A stretch of 64,000 nucleotides of DNA from an uncultured Phocaeicola sp. (GTDB lineage: Bacteria; Bacteroidota; Bacteroidia; Bacteroidales; Bacteroidaceae). Of the stretch, positions 27,106 through 36,574 are shown piece by piece. The position numbers and the translations under genes were made by a program. The stretch lies in the NCBI GenBank assembly GCA_948579315.1, contig CAPAOL010000005.1:1-64000 (forward strand). The letters are read 5' to 3'. The notes below the pieces were generated by a model. It ran no database searches and had not been told where the DNA came from. It saw only the letters and a list, made by a program, of their open reading frames with translations. Numbering within the stretch: the first letter of the stretch is position 1; the number at the start of each line of letters is the position of its first letter.

Positions 27106-27621
27106 TGTTTTTTCTTTATTCTAACGAACATGATAATTTATTTGTTCGGGTATTATATAGAAAATCTTTCAATCGGGTTTATATACTAGTTTTTTATAGA
27201 AAAAATCGCAGAATTTGCAATTATCTTAGAACTAAACGGTTATTCGGATTGCTTGAAAATTGGGTAACGAGATAGCAACCGTTCATATTTCTGAGTTCTT
27301 CATTGTTATGCTTCAATGCTATAACTCTGATGCTACAAAGGTATAAAAAGAATTGCAGACGAAAAGGGAATAATGATGATTTTCTTTCGTCTGCATCGTT
27401 TTTGAGTATTGCCTAAGCAAGAATAAGTTTAGCCCGTATTGGAGTATATAGACAATGTATAAAAACAACAATCAGGCATAGAAGAATATTATATCAAGTT
27501 TAGTATGACCGATTATTTCACGGTTCTCTCTACATATATAGTCCTTAATTACCGGCTTGTAGTCTGCGTGAGCCATCAGCGATGATGAGATTATAAAGTC
27601 CGCAGAAAAACGGTTAATACT
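27106..27621. other. Intergenic region between yihY-like and pst genes
   Basis: 516 bp. It contains the minus-strand -7 box at 27336-27343. Downstream of pstB no phoU is found. A minus-strand 34-codon frame (MAHADYKPVIKDYICRENRE...) at 27475-27579 is too short and isolated to call a gene. Confidence 0.4.
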
Positions 27622-28389
27622 TTAGCCTATCTTACCGGTAAGGTAAGCTTTGGTACGCTCGTCAGCAGGGTTTGAGAACATCGTTTCGGTATCTCCATAC
27701 TCAATAAGTTCACCTAAATACATGAACATCGATTTTGAAGAGATACGCATTGCTTGTCCCATATTATGGGTAACAATCAAGATGGTTACCTCTTTCTGAA
27801 GTTCCTGCATAAGTTCCTCGATATGTGCGGTCGCTATCGGGTCGAGTGCCGAGGTGGGCTCATCCATCAGTAGTACATCAGGTTTCATAGCCAATGCTCG
27901 GGCTATACATAATCGCTGTTGCTGTCCACCTGAAAGAAATGTACCTTTCTTATTCAGTACATCCTTGACTTCATTCCATAAAGATACACTTTTCAAGCAT
28001 CGTTCAACCGTTTCATCTTTCTCATTTTTTGATAGTTTAATACCATTGAGCGCATATCCCGAAAGCACATTGTCATATATACTCATCGTCGGGAATGGTG
28101 CAGGACGCTGAAATACCATGCCCACACGACGACGCACATCGATAGGTTCCATCGAGAGGATATTATCTCCATTTAACAAAATTTTGCCATTCACTCGGAT
28201 GTTGAGATAAAGGTTGTGCATAAGGTTCACTGCACGCAATAGTGTAGATTTACCACAACCCGAAGGTCCCATAATGGCGGTGATGGTATTCCTGTCAATG
28301 GCTGCCGACACATATTTTACCGCCATCGTCTGCTTGGTATATGACACACAAGTCTTATTAAACTCAAGTATAGGTTTTACTGATTCCAT
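27622..28389 (-). CDS. pstB: Phosphate ABC transporter ATP-binding protein PstB
   Basis: 255 residues. Walker A GPSGCGKST, signature LSGGQQQR, Walker B VLLMDEPTSALDP and the switch His in VTHNMGQAMRIS are all present, with the PstB-type VFQRPAPFPTMSIYDNVLSG Q-loop region. It drives high-affinity phosphate import together with PstA and PstC. Its first codons overlap the end of pstA by 13 bp. It is the last gene of the leftward pst operon, and phoU is absent downstream. Confidence 0.95.
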   Translation of the reverse strand: MESVKPILEFNKTCVSYTKQTMAVKYVSAAIDRNTITAIMGPSGCGKSTLLRAVNLMHNLYLNIRVNGKILLNGDNILSMEPIDVRRRVGMVFQRPAPFPTMSIYDNVLSGYALNGIKLSKNEKDETVERCLKSVSLWNEVKDVLNKKGTFLSGGQQQRLCIARALAMKPDVLLMDEPTSALDPIATAHIEELMQELQKEVTILIVTHNMGQAMRISSKSMFMYLGELIEYGDTETMFSNPADERTKAYLTGKIG

Positions 28390-29243
28390 TTCTTTGCAAG
28401 ATATTTAGCTGTAAGATTTAATGTAAGAACAAATAGTAACAAGAAGAGCGATGCACCCCAAATCAATTCTTGAAGATTAGGGTCGTTGAAGAACTCCCAG
28501 ATGAGCAGTGGTACTGCCGATATGGGTTTATCAATCGTAAAGCGAATGAACGAACATCCGAGAGCTGTAAACATCAGCGGAGCCGTCTCGCCAATCACTC
28601 GTGATATTGCAAGAAGCATACCTGTAAAGATACCGCTAAATGCGGCAGGGAGTTGTACTTTCAGCATCACACGGGCACGATTGCCACCAAGTGCCAAGCC
28701 TGCCTCTTTGAGTGATGCGGGAAGAATCTTCAGAGTCTCTTCTGTGGAGCGTATGATGAGAGGTAGCATCATAATAAAGAGTGCGACACTACCTGCAATT
28801 GCCGAATAGCCCTTCATCGGGACAACTACCCATACATAGGTTACGATACCGATAATCACCGAGGGTGTTCCCTGCAACAGGTCGGTGAGATAACTTACAA
28901 TCTGAGCAAATTTGTTTTTAGGATTCTCAGCAAGGAATGCACCACACAGGATACCTGTTGGAACAGCTACTATAGCAGCCATACCGAGCATAATCATTGT
29001 ACCGATAATACCGTTTGCAATGCCGCCGGGGATGGGTTCGCCCGCCTCAATGGCTTTCATCGCTTTATAGGCGGTTGGTGTGGGTTCGGTGAAGAATGAC
29101 CACAAAAGCTGGTCGTAACCACGGAGCAGCACCTCGCCCAAAATGGCGAATAAAGGTACTGCTGTGAGTACCGCAAACAGACATACAACCCACAACATTG
29201 CTTTGTCCTTTGCCAAACGATTCTTTATTTTCATTGTAGTCAT
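28377..29243 (-). CDS. pstA: Phosphate ABC transporter permease PstA
   Basis: 288 residues, six TM segments. The ABC-permease EAA loop is EAGLALGGNRARVMLKVQLP. FLAENPKNKFAQIVSYLTDL and LLQGTPSVIIGIVTY match PstA. It forms the membrane channel with PstC. Stops 3 bp are left between pstC and this start; an internal ATG at 29234 is possible. Confidence 0.92.
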   Translation of the reverse strand: MTTMKIKNRLAKDKAMLWVVCLFAVLTAVPLFAILGEVLLRGYDQLLWSFFTEPTPTAYKAMKAIEAGEPIPGGIANGIIGTMIMLGMAAIVAVPTGILCGAFLAENPKNKFAQIVSYLTDLLQGTPSVIIGIVTYVWVVVPMKGYSAIAGSVALFIMMLPLIIRSTEETLKILPASLKEAGLALGGNRARVMLKVQLPAAFSGIFTGMLLAISRVIGETAPLMFTALGCSFIRFTIDKPISAVPLLIWEFFNDPNLQELIWGASLFLLLFVLTLNLTAKYLAKKWNQ

Positions 29244-29246
29244 AGT

Positions 29247-30104
29247 CTAAGATATTCTTGCACGTTTAATCATCATTTTACCTATCATATTGATTATTGC
29301 CGTAATCAGGAACAATACAAGACCTATGGCAATCAAAGAAGAGAAACGCAAATCAGAGGCTTCTCCAAATTGGTTGGCAATAATGGATGCCATTGAATTT
29401 CCTGTTGATGCAATAGAATCGGGAATATTGTTGGTGTTGCCAATAAGCATTGTTACGGTCATCGTCTCACCCAAAGCACGCCCAATCGCCAAGATGTAAG
29501 AGGAAAATATACCCGAACCAGCAACGGGAAACACTACCTTGCGGATTACCTCGGCACGAGTCGCCCCCAAGCTGTATGCTCCCTCTTTCAGGTCATTGGG
29601 AACCATCTTGATAAACTCGGCACTTAATGATACTGCGTATGGTACAATCATAATTGACAAGACTAACGATGCTGTGAGGATACCCGAGCCTTGTGGCGAG
29701 ATATCAAGAGCCATAATCAGAGGTCGCAGAGTGTAGAATCCCCATAGACCATAGATAATGGAGGGAATACCCGCCAAAAGGTCGGTTACGGTACTCAGTA
29801 CAGATGCTATCTTTGTTCCCTTGAAATATTCTCCAACAAACAGCGCAACAGGCAGAGAGAACGGAATACAGAAAATTAGAGCCAACAGGGTTGTCATCAG
29901 CGTGCCCGTAATGAATGGCAACGCTCCATACTGTTCGGCTCCCTCGGTATAGTTCCACTCTTTAGAGGTCAGAAAATTGAAAAATCCGAAATGTTCAAAA
30001 GCTTCGTAAGCGTCACTGACGAGGGCGTAAATTACCCCCCCACACACTAACGGCATTACTAATGCTGCTACGAACAATAGGACTTTGTATAGTTTATCGT
30101 TCAT
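29247..30104 (-). CDS. pstC: Phosphate ABC transporter permease PstC
   Basis: 285 residues, six TM segments. LPVALFVGEYFKGTKIASVL, DLLAGIPSIIYGLWGFYTL and the EAA loop EGAYSLGATRAEVIRKVVFP are PstC-typical. Partner of PstA in the inner membrane. The codons for CGGVIY contain a G7 tract followed by TAATTT on the coding strand (30035-30041), the same motif that recurs in the prophage. Confidence 0.92.
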   Translation of the reverse strand: MNDKLYKVLLFVAALVMPLVCGGVIYALVSDAYEAFEHFGFFNFLTSKEWNYTEGAEQYGALPFITGTLMTTLLALIFCIPFSLPVALFVGEYFKGTKIASVLSTVTDLLAGIPSIIYGLWGFYTLRPLIMALDISPQGSGILTASLVLSIMIVPYAVSLSAEFIKMVPNDLKEGAYSLGATRAEVIRKVVFPVAGSGIFSSYILAIGRALGETMTVTMLIGNTNNIPDSIASTGNSMASIIANQFGEASDLRFSSLIAIGLVLFLITAIINMIGKMMIKRARIS

Positions 30105-30115
30105 AGGAATATTTA

Positions 30116-31177
30116 TTATTGCAATATTGCTACCCCGTCGTAAGTAACGGTCTTCAAATAAGTCATACTCAACTCTTTTGCTTTTGCTGGCAGTGGTGCA
30201 TAATGCACCTCCGAAGTGATATTCTGTGCATTATCAGAGAGGATGTACTGCACAAGGTCGAGCATTGCAACAGCCTGTTCCTTCATGCGGTCAGAGTAGT
30301 TCTGCTCCTTGTAGATAATCATCCAAGTGAATGTCGAGATAGGATAAGCACCTGCTGCATCTGAGTTAGTGATTGAGCAACGCGTATCGGCAGGTATTTC
30401 GCCTGAAGCTGCTGCTGAGATTGTAGCAGATGAAGGCAATACAAACTCACCTTGCTGATTCTGAATGCGTGCGTAAGGTATCTTCTGAGCAAAGGCATAC
30501 TCAGAGCTAACATAACCAATAGTATTCTTTGTCTGCTTGATTATACCAGCAACACCAGGATTACCCTTTGCAGCCTGTCCCGAAGGGAAGTTTACCGACT
30601 TACCTGCACCATACTTCTCTTTCCACATAGGACTAACCTTTGTAAGATAATCGGTGAACACGAAAGTGGTACCCGAGCCATCTGAACGATAAACAGGGAT
30701 TATAGGCTCATTGGGAAGTTTTACATCAGGGTTTAATTCTGCCAAATGGGTGTCATTCCACATTTTCACCTCTCCTGCAAAAATATCTGCAATGAGTTCT
30801 CCTGTGAGCTTCAACTCATTTACACCATCAAGGTTGTAGGCTACAACTACAGCACCCATACAAGTTGGGATGTGAACAACAGGTGCCATCTCTTCCATTT
30901 CCTTATCCGAGAGGAATGCATCGCTACCTGCAAAATCTACAATCTTATCACGCAGGTTACGAACGCCACCACCTGAACCGATACCACCGTATGCCACTGC
31001 ATCACCATTTACCTCGGCAAACTGCTCAAAAACTACATTGTAAAAAGGAAGAGGGAATGTAGCACCTGCACCCGAAAGTTCCTGTGCCTTACGACCTCCA
31101 TTGTTTGTGTTACCTCCACAAGCAACCATTGCAAGGGCAATAGCCAATGTCATTACTGACAAAAAAAACTTTCTCAT
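30116..31177 (-). CDS. pstS: Phosphate-binding lipoprotein PstS
   Basis: 353 residues. The lipobox is AMVACGG (Cys near 20), and the phosphate-binding loops are ELSGAGATFPLPFYNVVF, GIGSGGGVRNLRDKIVDFAG and YRSDGSGTTFVFTDYL. It captures phosphate in the periplasm for PstCAB. It lies between the porin gene and pstC with short gaps, so porin-pstSCAB probably form one transcript. Confidence 0.94.
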   Translation of the reverse strand: MRKFFLSVMTLAIALAMVACGGNTNNGGRKAQELSGAGATFPLPFYNVVFEQFAEVNGDAVAYGGIGSGGGVRNLRDKIVDFAGSDAFLSDKEMEEMAPVVHIPTCMGAVVVAYNLDGVNELKLTGELIADIFAGEVKMWNDTHLAELNPDVKLPNEPIIPVYRSDGSGTTFVFTDYLTKVSPMWKEKYGAGKSVNFPSGQAAKGNPGVAGIIKQTKNTIGYVSSEYAFAQKIPYARIQNQQGEFVLPSSATISAAASGEIPADTRCSITNSDAAGAYPISTFTWMIIYKEQNYSDRMKEQAVAMLDLVQYILSDNAQNITSEVHYAPLPAKAKELSMTYLKTVTYDGVAILQ

Positions 31178-31213
31178 ATATTTCTATGTTTTAATAAATT
31201 TGACCTATTGTTA

Positions 31214-32194
31214 TTAGAAACCGAAGTAGTAGTTAAGGTATGCCGAGTAAGCGTTCTTTACACCATCAGCTTTTGGCATACTCATTCTAAAGTTAGGAGC
31301 TATCTTTACATACTTACCAAGTTTGAATTGAGCACCAAGTATGGTTGCTGCTTCATCTTTATTGATATTCCAATCGTTTTTTGAATACAGGTCATCAAAT
31401 CTTGTGTAGACATCGGCGAATTTTACGACCTTTACTGAGGCAAATGCAGAATATCCGAATTGGTCATTGCTGTCTGTGTGCGAAGCATTCCACATTTGAT
31501 TGTATTCTGCTCCAATTGTGAACTTATCGTGCTTATAACCAACAAATACCGCAAGGTTTGTAATGTCCTTCTTGTTGTCTTCCCCGCTTTCGTTTAATCC
31601 ACCATACAGACGGATCTGAAAGCCCTTGACAGGGGTTAGTGTTACACCCAAACCATAATTAAGACCATCATTCTTCTGAATCTTCTTATATCCCTCTCCA
31701 TTTACGATGATAGCATCGGCAGATACCCAATCGGCAAACTTGTAGGCTACCGAGATACCCAAATCGGCACTGCTACCGAATTTATATTCATCCTGAAATG
31801 ACTTCATAATGTAGCGGTAGCCCCAGAACTTCTCTTGGAAATTAAATTGAGTTGTTGAGATAAGACCTCCGTTCAATGTCAAACCACCTTTCTTCCAAGA
31901 TACCATCGCATGTTTGATGTATGCGATACGCTGATAGTCCGAAACATCGCTCGATTTACCAATGTCCATTACAGCCTTTGCCGAAAGCCCATTCCCGAAG
32001 TTGTATTCATAGCCGAAATAACTGCGATCCAATTCAAAGCCTCGGTCATCATTCTCTGCACCAAAACCTGTGTGGAAATTTCCGAACACCTGTACAATCG
32101 CTTTGCCCTTAGGCTCCTCTGTTTTGATATCCTGCGCTTGGGCAGTGATGCCGATGCAGGCTAAAAGAGCTGCCAAGATTACTTTTGTTTTCAT
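31214..32194 (-). CDS. Porin of the phosphate locus (OprP/OprO-like barrel)
   Basis: 326 residues. A signal peptide (MKTKVILAALLACIGITAQA) is followed by a 16-strand-like barrel with alternating aromatic strands (SYFGYEYNFGNGLSAKAVMD; YSAYLNYYFGF at the C-terminus, ending in Phe). Its position at the head of pstSCAB and opposite phoBR suggests phosphate uptake across the outer membrane. Selectivity is inferred from context only. Confidence 0.8.
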   Translation of the reverse strand: MKTKVILAALLACIGITAQAQDIKTEEPKGKAIVQVFGNFHTGFGAENDDRGFELDRSYFGYEYNFGNGLSAKAVMDIGKSSDVSDYQRIAYIKHAMVSWKKGGLTLNGGLISTTQFNFQEKFWGYRYIMKSFQDEYKFGSSADLGISVAYKFADWVSADAIIVNGEGYKKIQKNDGLNYGLGVTLTPVKGFQIRLYGGLNESGEDNKKDITNLAVFVGYKHDKFTIGAEYNQMWNASHTDSNDQFGYSAFASVKVVKFADVYTRFDDLYSKNDWNINKDEAATILGAQFKLGKYVKIAPNFRMSMPKADGVKNAYSAYLNYYFGF

Positions 32195-32384
32195 TTTCTT
32201 TTGTCTTTTTAATTTAACACTGCAAAAGTATCGGGATTACATTTCATAAATGTTTCAAAAAAATTAGGCTTTCGTGAAATGCAGACATTGAGCAAAATAT
32301 TACATTTTCATTAAATCTTGTTTAGTGTGTTTCTCAGTTCGTCAAATCTCTGTAATTTTGTACTCAAATGATTAAATAAGGTAT
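32195..32384. promoter_or_regulatory. Divergent promoter region of the phosphate locus
   Basis: Minus-strand -7 box TACTTTTG at 32223-32230 for the porin/pst operon and plus-strand -7 box TAATTTTG at 32353-32360 for phoB. Between them, TTACATTTCATAAA (32237-32250) and TTACATTTTCATTAAAT (32300-32316) are near-direct repeats, candidates for PhoB binding. Confidence 0.5.
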
Positions 32385-33083
32385 ATGGCTACAGATCGTA
32401 TATTGATAGTGGATGATGAGGAGACTCTATGCGAGGTTTTGAAACTAAATCTTGAAAATGAGGGTTATGATGTGGATATTGCCTTTAGTGCAGAACAGGC
32501 TCTTGGCTACAATCTGAAAGAGTATTCGTTAATATTGCTTGATATTATGATGGGGGAAATTAGCGGTATTAAGATGGCAAAGATATTAAAAGCCGATGTC
32601 GCTACTACTGACATTCCTATTATATTCTGTACGGCTCGCGACACCGAAGATGATATGATAATGGGGCTGAATCTCGGTGCAGATGACTATATTATGAAAC
32701 CCTATACCGTTCGTAATGTAATTGCTCGTGTAAAGAGTATTTTACGTCGTACTACAACACATAAAATAGCGACTGCCCTCACCGAGAAAATAAATGTCTT
32801 GCAGGTGGAAGGGCTGAAACTCGACCTTGAGTTCAAGCGTTGTACGGTGGATGGCGAGGAGGTAAAACTCGCTAGAAAGGAGTTTGAACTATTGGTGTAT
32901 TTAGTGAAGCATCGTGGTAAAATTTGCTCTCGTGAACAGATACTCAGCCGTGTGTGGAGCGACGAAGTTGTCGTATTAGACCGCACAATTGATGTAAATA
33001 TAACTCGTTTGCGCTCAAAAATTGGGGCATACAGTTCATACATTGTAACTCGCTCAGGTTTTGGCTATGGCTTCCGAGATTAA
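32385..33083 (+). CDS. phoB: PhoB-type response regulator
   Basis: 232 residues. The receiver domain has acidic residues in LIVDDEE, the phospho-Asp in LILLDIMMG and Lys in IMKPY. An OmpR/PhoB winged helix follows (about 130-230; RKEFELLVYLVKHRGKICSR; RTIDVNITRLRSKIG). It is divergent from the porin-pst operon and overlaps the kinase gene, so it is inferred to be the phosphate regulator. The symbol is assigned from context; the sequence alone says OmpR/PhoB family. Confidence 0.85.
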   Translation: MATDRILIVDDEETLCEVLKLNLENEGYDVDIAFSAEQALGYNLKEYSLILLDIMMGEISGIKMAKILKADVATTDIPIIFCTARDTEDDMIMGLNLGADDYIMKPYTVRNVIARVKSILRRTTTHKIATALTEKINVLQVEGLKLDLEFKRCTVDGEEVKLARKEFELLVYLVKHRGKICSREQILSRVWSDEVVVLDRTIDVNITRLRSKIGAYSSYIVTRSGFGYGFRD

Positions 33084-34359
33084 AATATCATTCCACAAAC
33101 GGCTATTCTTGATGTTGCTCGCCTTTTCGTGGGCAATTGTACTTTGCTTTATCGGATTTCAATATCTGCGTGAAAAGGAGTATAAATCTGAGTTCCTAAA
33201 TGCCCAACTTCAACAATACAACCGCCATCTGCTCGAAACTGTTGAAGAGGGGCTTCCATATGAGGATTATATTGTTACCTACGATAAGCCTTTTGATGAG
33301 TTGCGAATCTCTATCATTGCTCTTCCAGGAGCTGTAGTTTATGATAACACCATATCGCTTGATTCGCTCGACAACCACCGAGGTCGCCCTGAGGTAGCAA
33401 GTGCCTTAGCAACGGGTGAGGGGTATAACATCAGCCGACAATCAGCAAGTGATGGACGAGAATATTTTTATTCTGCCACACGAGGTGAGCGGGTCATTGT
33501 CCGTACTGCGATTCCATATTCCGGCACATTGAACGGTCTGCTTGAAGCCGACTGGTCGTTTCTTGTGGTTATGGTATCCATTAGTTTTGTAATGAGTGTT
33601 ATGGCATACTTCACTACACGGAAACTCGGTAAGGATATTGAGCGAGTGAATCGCTACGAGGCTGAGCAAGAAAAGAATCGCCTAAAACGCCAACTCACAA
33701 ACAATATCAATCACGAACTAAAAACTCCTGTTGCCTCCATCCAGGTATGCCTTGAAACGCTATTATCGGGGATTAGTTTGAGCGAGAAGAAACGTCAGGA
33801 ACTGATAGAGCGTTGTTATACACACAATGAGCGTTTGCGCCGTCTGCTCAGTGATGTGTCGCTTATTACTCGTATGGAGGATGGTAGCGGGTTGATTAAC
33901 AGAGAGCGGGTTGTTATAAACAACATCATAAAAGAGATAGCCGAAGAGTTGGAAGTTATGCCTGAGGAGGAACGCCTAACACTACACACAGACTTTTGTG
34001 ATGAGGTTGCAATAGAGGGTAATACATCATTGATAGGTTCCATTTTTAGCAACCTTACAGAGAATGCTATTGCCTATTCCGAAGGTAAAAACATATATAT
34101 CATACTCCTTGAGAATACTGATGAACAGTGCCACATACGCTTTGAGGATGACGGTAAAGGTGTTCGTTCAGACCAATTACCACACCTGTTTGAGCGATTT
34201 TATCGAGTAGATAAGGGACGCTCCCGTCAAAAAGGTGGCACAGGGCTTGGCCTTGCCATTGTGAAACATGCCGTACAGTTCCATGGAGGGACAATTTTAG
34301 TCGCCAATCGCTCAAGCGGTGGATTAAGATTCGATTTTACATTACGCAAACACTCTTAG
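33067..34359 (+). CDS. phoR: PhoR-like sensor histidine kinase
   Basis: 430 residues. TM1 at about 12-30 and TM2 near 160-182 enclose a periplasmic sensor. The dimerisation/phosphorylation motif is NINHELKTPVASIQ. ATP-binding boxes are NAIAYSEGKN, DDGKGVRSDQLPHLFERFYR and GGTGLGLAIVKHA. The ATG at 33067 overlaps the phoB end by 17 bp, so the pair is co-translated. Probably phosphate-limitation sensing. Confidence 0.87.
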   Translation: MASEIKISFHKRLFLMLLAFSWAIVLCFIGFQYLREKEYKSEFLNAQLQQYNRHLLETVEEGLPYEDYIVTYDKPFDELRISIIALPGAVVYDNTISLDSLDNHRGRPEVASALATGEGYNISRQSASDGREYFYSATRGERVIVRTAIPYSGTLNGLLEADWSFLVVMVSISFVMSVMAYFTTRKLGKDIERVNRYEAEQEKNRLKRQLTNNINHELKTPVASIQVCLETLLSGISLSEKKRQELIERCYTHNERLRRLLSDVSLITRMEDGSGLINRERVVINNIIKEIAEELEVMPEEERLTLHTDFCDEVAIEGNTSLIGSIFSNLTENAIAYSEGKNIYIILLENTDEQCHIRFEDDGKGVRSDQLPHLFERFYRVDKGRSRQKGGTGLGLAIVKHAVQFHGGTILVANRSSGGLRFDFTLRKHS

Positions 34360-34870
34360 TTATTTAATAGTAATGGCGACCACTAGATTGCCGGTCGCCA
34401 TTATTGTTACAGTTTCGCACCTCTGTTTTTTGGGGGGGATAGGCTGTCGGATTGATTGTTGGAGTTTGTCGTATTGCTCGCTAAACCATTGGCAAAGAGG
34501 TATTCGATTTGCAGTTAAAGTAAGCCGCTGGTCGTTATCTCGCAGAATCTGTATAGGGGTATTATCTGTAGCAAACCATCGGTTATGCTCCGAGGAGAAT
34601 AGTCGCCTTGTAAAGTTCAGAACCGTTAATTGCCACTTGCCCCATAATCGGGATAATACCGTTTTTTTCTTTGCTAAATTGCCATTGTTACTATTTTCGA
34701 GGTTTTCTGTTTAAATGCGTTATGGATCAGTTCAAAACGCAGAAATTCACCTCTTTTGCTCCGAGAATCGTAATTTTTTATTAAAAGTCCAGTGTCAAGA
34801 AACCAACCTCTGTTTTGGTTGTTTATATATTGAAATGTGATACTCAAACTAATTATTAATAAAATTGTAC
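34360..34870. other. Interval with a start-less minus-strand reading frame
   Basis: About 510 bp after phoR. On the minus strand a frame runs about 115 codons (34714 to the TAA at 34360) with no usable start (e.g. LSRLWGKWQLTVLNFTRRLF; TPIQILRDNDQRLTLTANRI). The plus strand is also open over the same stretch, so this may be compositional. It also holds a G7 tract (34432-34438). No gene is called; a gene relic is possible. Confidence 0.3.
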
Positions 34871-34874
34871 TGTT

Positions 34875-35066
34875 ATGGTTGGATTTATAATTTGGGTAGT
34901 CGGCTTGGTACTGACTATTAAGGCGGCTTTGGAAATAGGACGCCTTTATGCACCTTGGGAAAAGAAGTTGTTGGCTATTGTATTGATTCTTCTTACCAGT
35001 TGGATAGGACTATTTTTCTATTATTTCTATGCAAGGAATAGGATTGCAGGCTGGTTGAGTGAATAG
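34875..35066 (+). CDS. Small two-TM membrane protein
   Basis: 63 residues. Two hydrophobic segments (VGFIIWVVGLVLTIKAAL; LLAIVLILLTSWIGLFFYYF) end in YARNRIAGWL. The second segment resembles the PLDc_N/superinfection-immunity-like small membrane modules (L-x-S-W-I-G-x-x-x-Y-Y). Function unknown. It stands alone upstream of the second OmpA gene. Confidence 0.6.
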   Translation: MVGFIIWVVGLVLTIKAALEIGRLYAPWEKKLLAIVLILLTSWIGLFFYYFYARNRIAGWLSE

Positions 35067-35227
35067 TTGTTAATTAGATGCCGGGTGTGTGAACTAATTT
35101 TTTATATGATATGTTGTTTAATGTAAATAACGAGTTTGATTATGAGCTAAAAAGTTAGACATGGAACACATAAAGACATTTCTAATGATTTAGAGAGCAA
35201 AACATCACAGTTTAAAAACATTTGATT

Positions 35228-36358
35228 ATGAAAAAATCTATTATTTTATTAGCTTTTGTATTGGGCGGCTTTACAGCAGTAAATGCCCAGTCAGTTGTGG
35301 AAGGTACCAAATTTACGGATAATTGGTCTGTCGGAGTAAATGCCGGCGCAATCACTCCCCTTACTCACAGTGCTTTCTTTAAAAGTATGCGTCCCGCTTT
35401 TGGAGTGGGAATCTCCAAGCAATTAACTCCTATCTTCGGTCTGGGATTCCAGGGAATGGGATATATCAATACTACTCCTAGTAAAACGGCTTTCGATGCT
35501 TCGGATGTCAGCGTATTGGGTAAAGTCAATTTGATGAATCTATTTGCAAGTTACACTGGCGAACCCCGTTTGTTTGAAGTGGAAGCTGTTGCCGGAATGG
35601 GCTGGTTACATTACTATGTGAATGGTGATGGAGATCAGAACACTTGGTCTACCCGTTTGGGATTGAATTTCAACTTCAACTTGGGTGAAAGTAAAGCATG
35701 GACATTGGGTATTAAGCCTGCTATTGTATATGATATGCAAGGCACTTACCCCGAAACAAAGAGCCGTTTCAATGCCAATAACGCAGGTTTCGAATTGACA
35801 GCCGGATTGACATATCACTTTAAGACAAGTAACGGAACGCATCATTTTGCAAAAGTGAGAGTGTACAACCAAGCTGAAATTGACGGATTGAATTCTTCCA
35901 TCAATGCGCTTCGTTCAGAGGTGAACAACAAAGATGGTGAAATCAGCAACGCCAACCAACGGATCAACGGATTGCAGGAAGAACTTGAATCCTGCCGTAC
36001 GAAGGTTGTCCCGGTAGAGACAGTAGTAAAAACTGCTCGTATTCCTGAATCTATCATTACTTTCAGACAAGGTAAATCATCCGTTGACGCTTCGCAACTT
36101 CCTAATGTGGAACGTGTAGCTTCATATATGAAGAAATATCCTGATTCAAAAGTAGTTATTAAAGGATACGCTTCTCCGGAAGGTAGTGTGGAGGTTAACG
36201 CAAGAATCGCTGCTGCACGTGCAGAGGCTGTAAAAACTATCCTTGTTAATAAATACAAGATTAATGCATCCCGCATCACTGCTGAAGGTCAGGGCGTAGG
36301 TGACATGTTTACCGAACCGGATTGGAACCGTGTAAGTATATGTACGATTGAAGATTAA
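35228..36358 (+). CDS. Outer-membrane beta-barrel with OmpA domain (second copy)
   Basis: 376 residues, highly similar to the protein at 21205 over its whole length (shared TPLTHSAFFKSMRPAFGVG, SAINALR-type linker, FRQGKSSVDASQLPNVERVA). Signal peptide MKKSIILLAFVLGGFTAVNA, barrel, coiled linker at about 213-250, then the OmpA domain with GYASPEGSVEVNARIAAARA. Same anchoring role as its paralogue. The ATG at 35228 is preferred over the in-frame TTG at 35222. The upstream leader is also shared. Confidence 0.92.
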   Translation: MKKSIILLAFVLGGFTAVNAQSVVEGTKFTDNWSVGVNAGAITPLTHSAFFKSMRPAFGVGISKQLTPIFGLGFQGMGYINTTPSKTAFDASDVSVLGKVNLMNLFASYTGEPRLFEVEAVAGMGWLHYYVNGDGDQNTWSTRLGLNFNFNLGESKAWTLGIKPAIVYDMQGTYPETKSRFNANNAGFELTAGLTYHFKTSNGTHHFAKVRVYNQAEIDGLNSSINALRSEVNNKDGEISNANQRINGLQEELESCRTKVVPVETVVKTARIPESIITFRQGKSSVDASQLPNVERVASYMKKYPDSKVVIKGYASPEGSVEVNARIAAARAEAVKTILVNKYKINASRITAEGQGVGDMFTEPDWNRVSICTIED

Positions 36359-36388
36359 ACAGATAGATTACATAATATAGAATCATAG

Positions 36389-36412
36389 AGGCTGCCCGAA
36401 AGGCAGCCTTTG
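36389..36412 (+). terminator. Rho-independent terminator
   Basis: AGGCTGCC (36389-36396), a CGAAA loop, then GGCAGCCT (36402-36409) and TTT. It ends the OmpA transcript and insulates the operon downstream. Confidence 0.75.
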
Positions 36413-36506
36413 TTGGTATGTACAGGTTTTATAAATCAGCGGCCAATTTTTGAATATCCTGAAAGATTAGTAAACAGATTTCTTTGTACATTATATAAAA
36501 TAGCTA

Positions 36507-36514
36507 TTTTTGCA
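36507..36514 (+). promoter_or_regulatory. -7 box of the STM4015-STM4011 operon
   Basis: TATTTTTG fits TAnnTTTG, 60 nt before the ATG at 36575. No other promoter is evident up to 42318, and the genes overlap or abut. Confidence 0.5.
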
Positions 36515-36574
36515 AGTATTGTTTATGCGCGTTCTGTGTTGAGTGTGCAAATTTCAACCATTAAAAATTGTATT

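Noticed and set aside
27475..27579. 34-codon minus-strand frame after pstB, and in-frame continuation past the pstB stop
   Set aside because: Short, with no recognisable family; reading through the pstB stop is probably chance.
34373..34714. Plus-strand open frame of 113 codons after phoR
   Set aside because: The opposite strand is open over the same stretch, composition is odd (rich in Cys, Ser, Arg) and there is no ribosome site or promoter. Noted only as an undefined interval.
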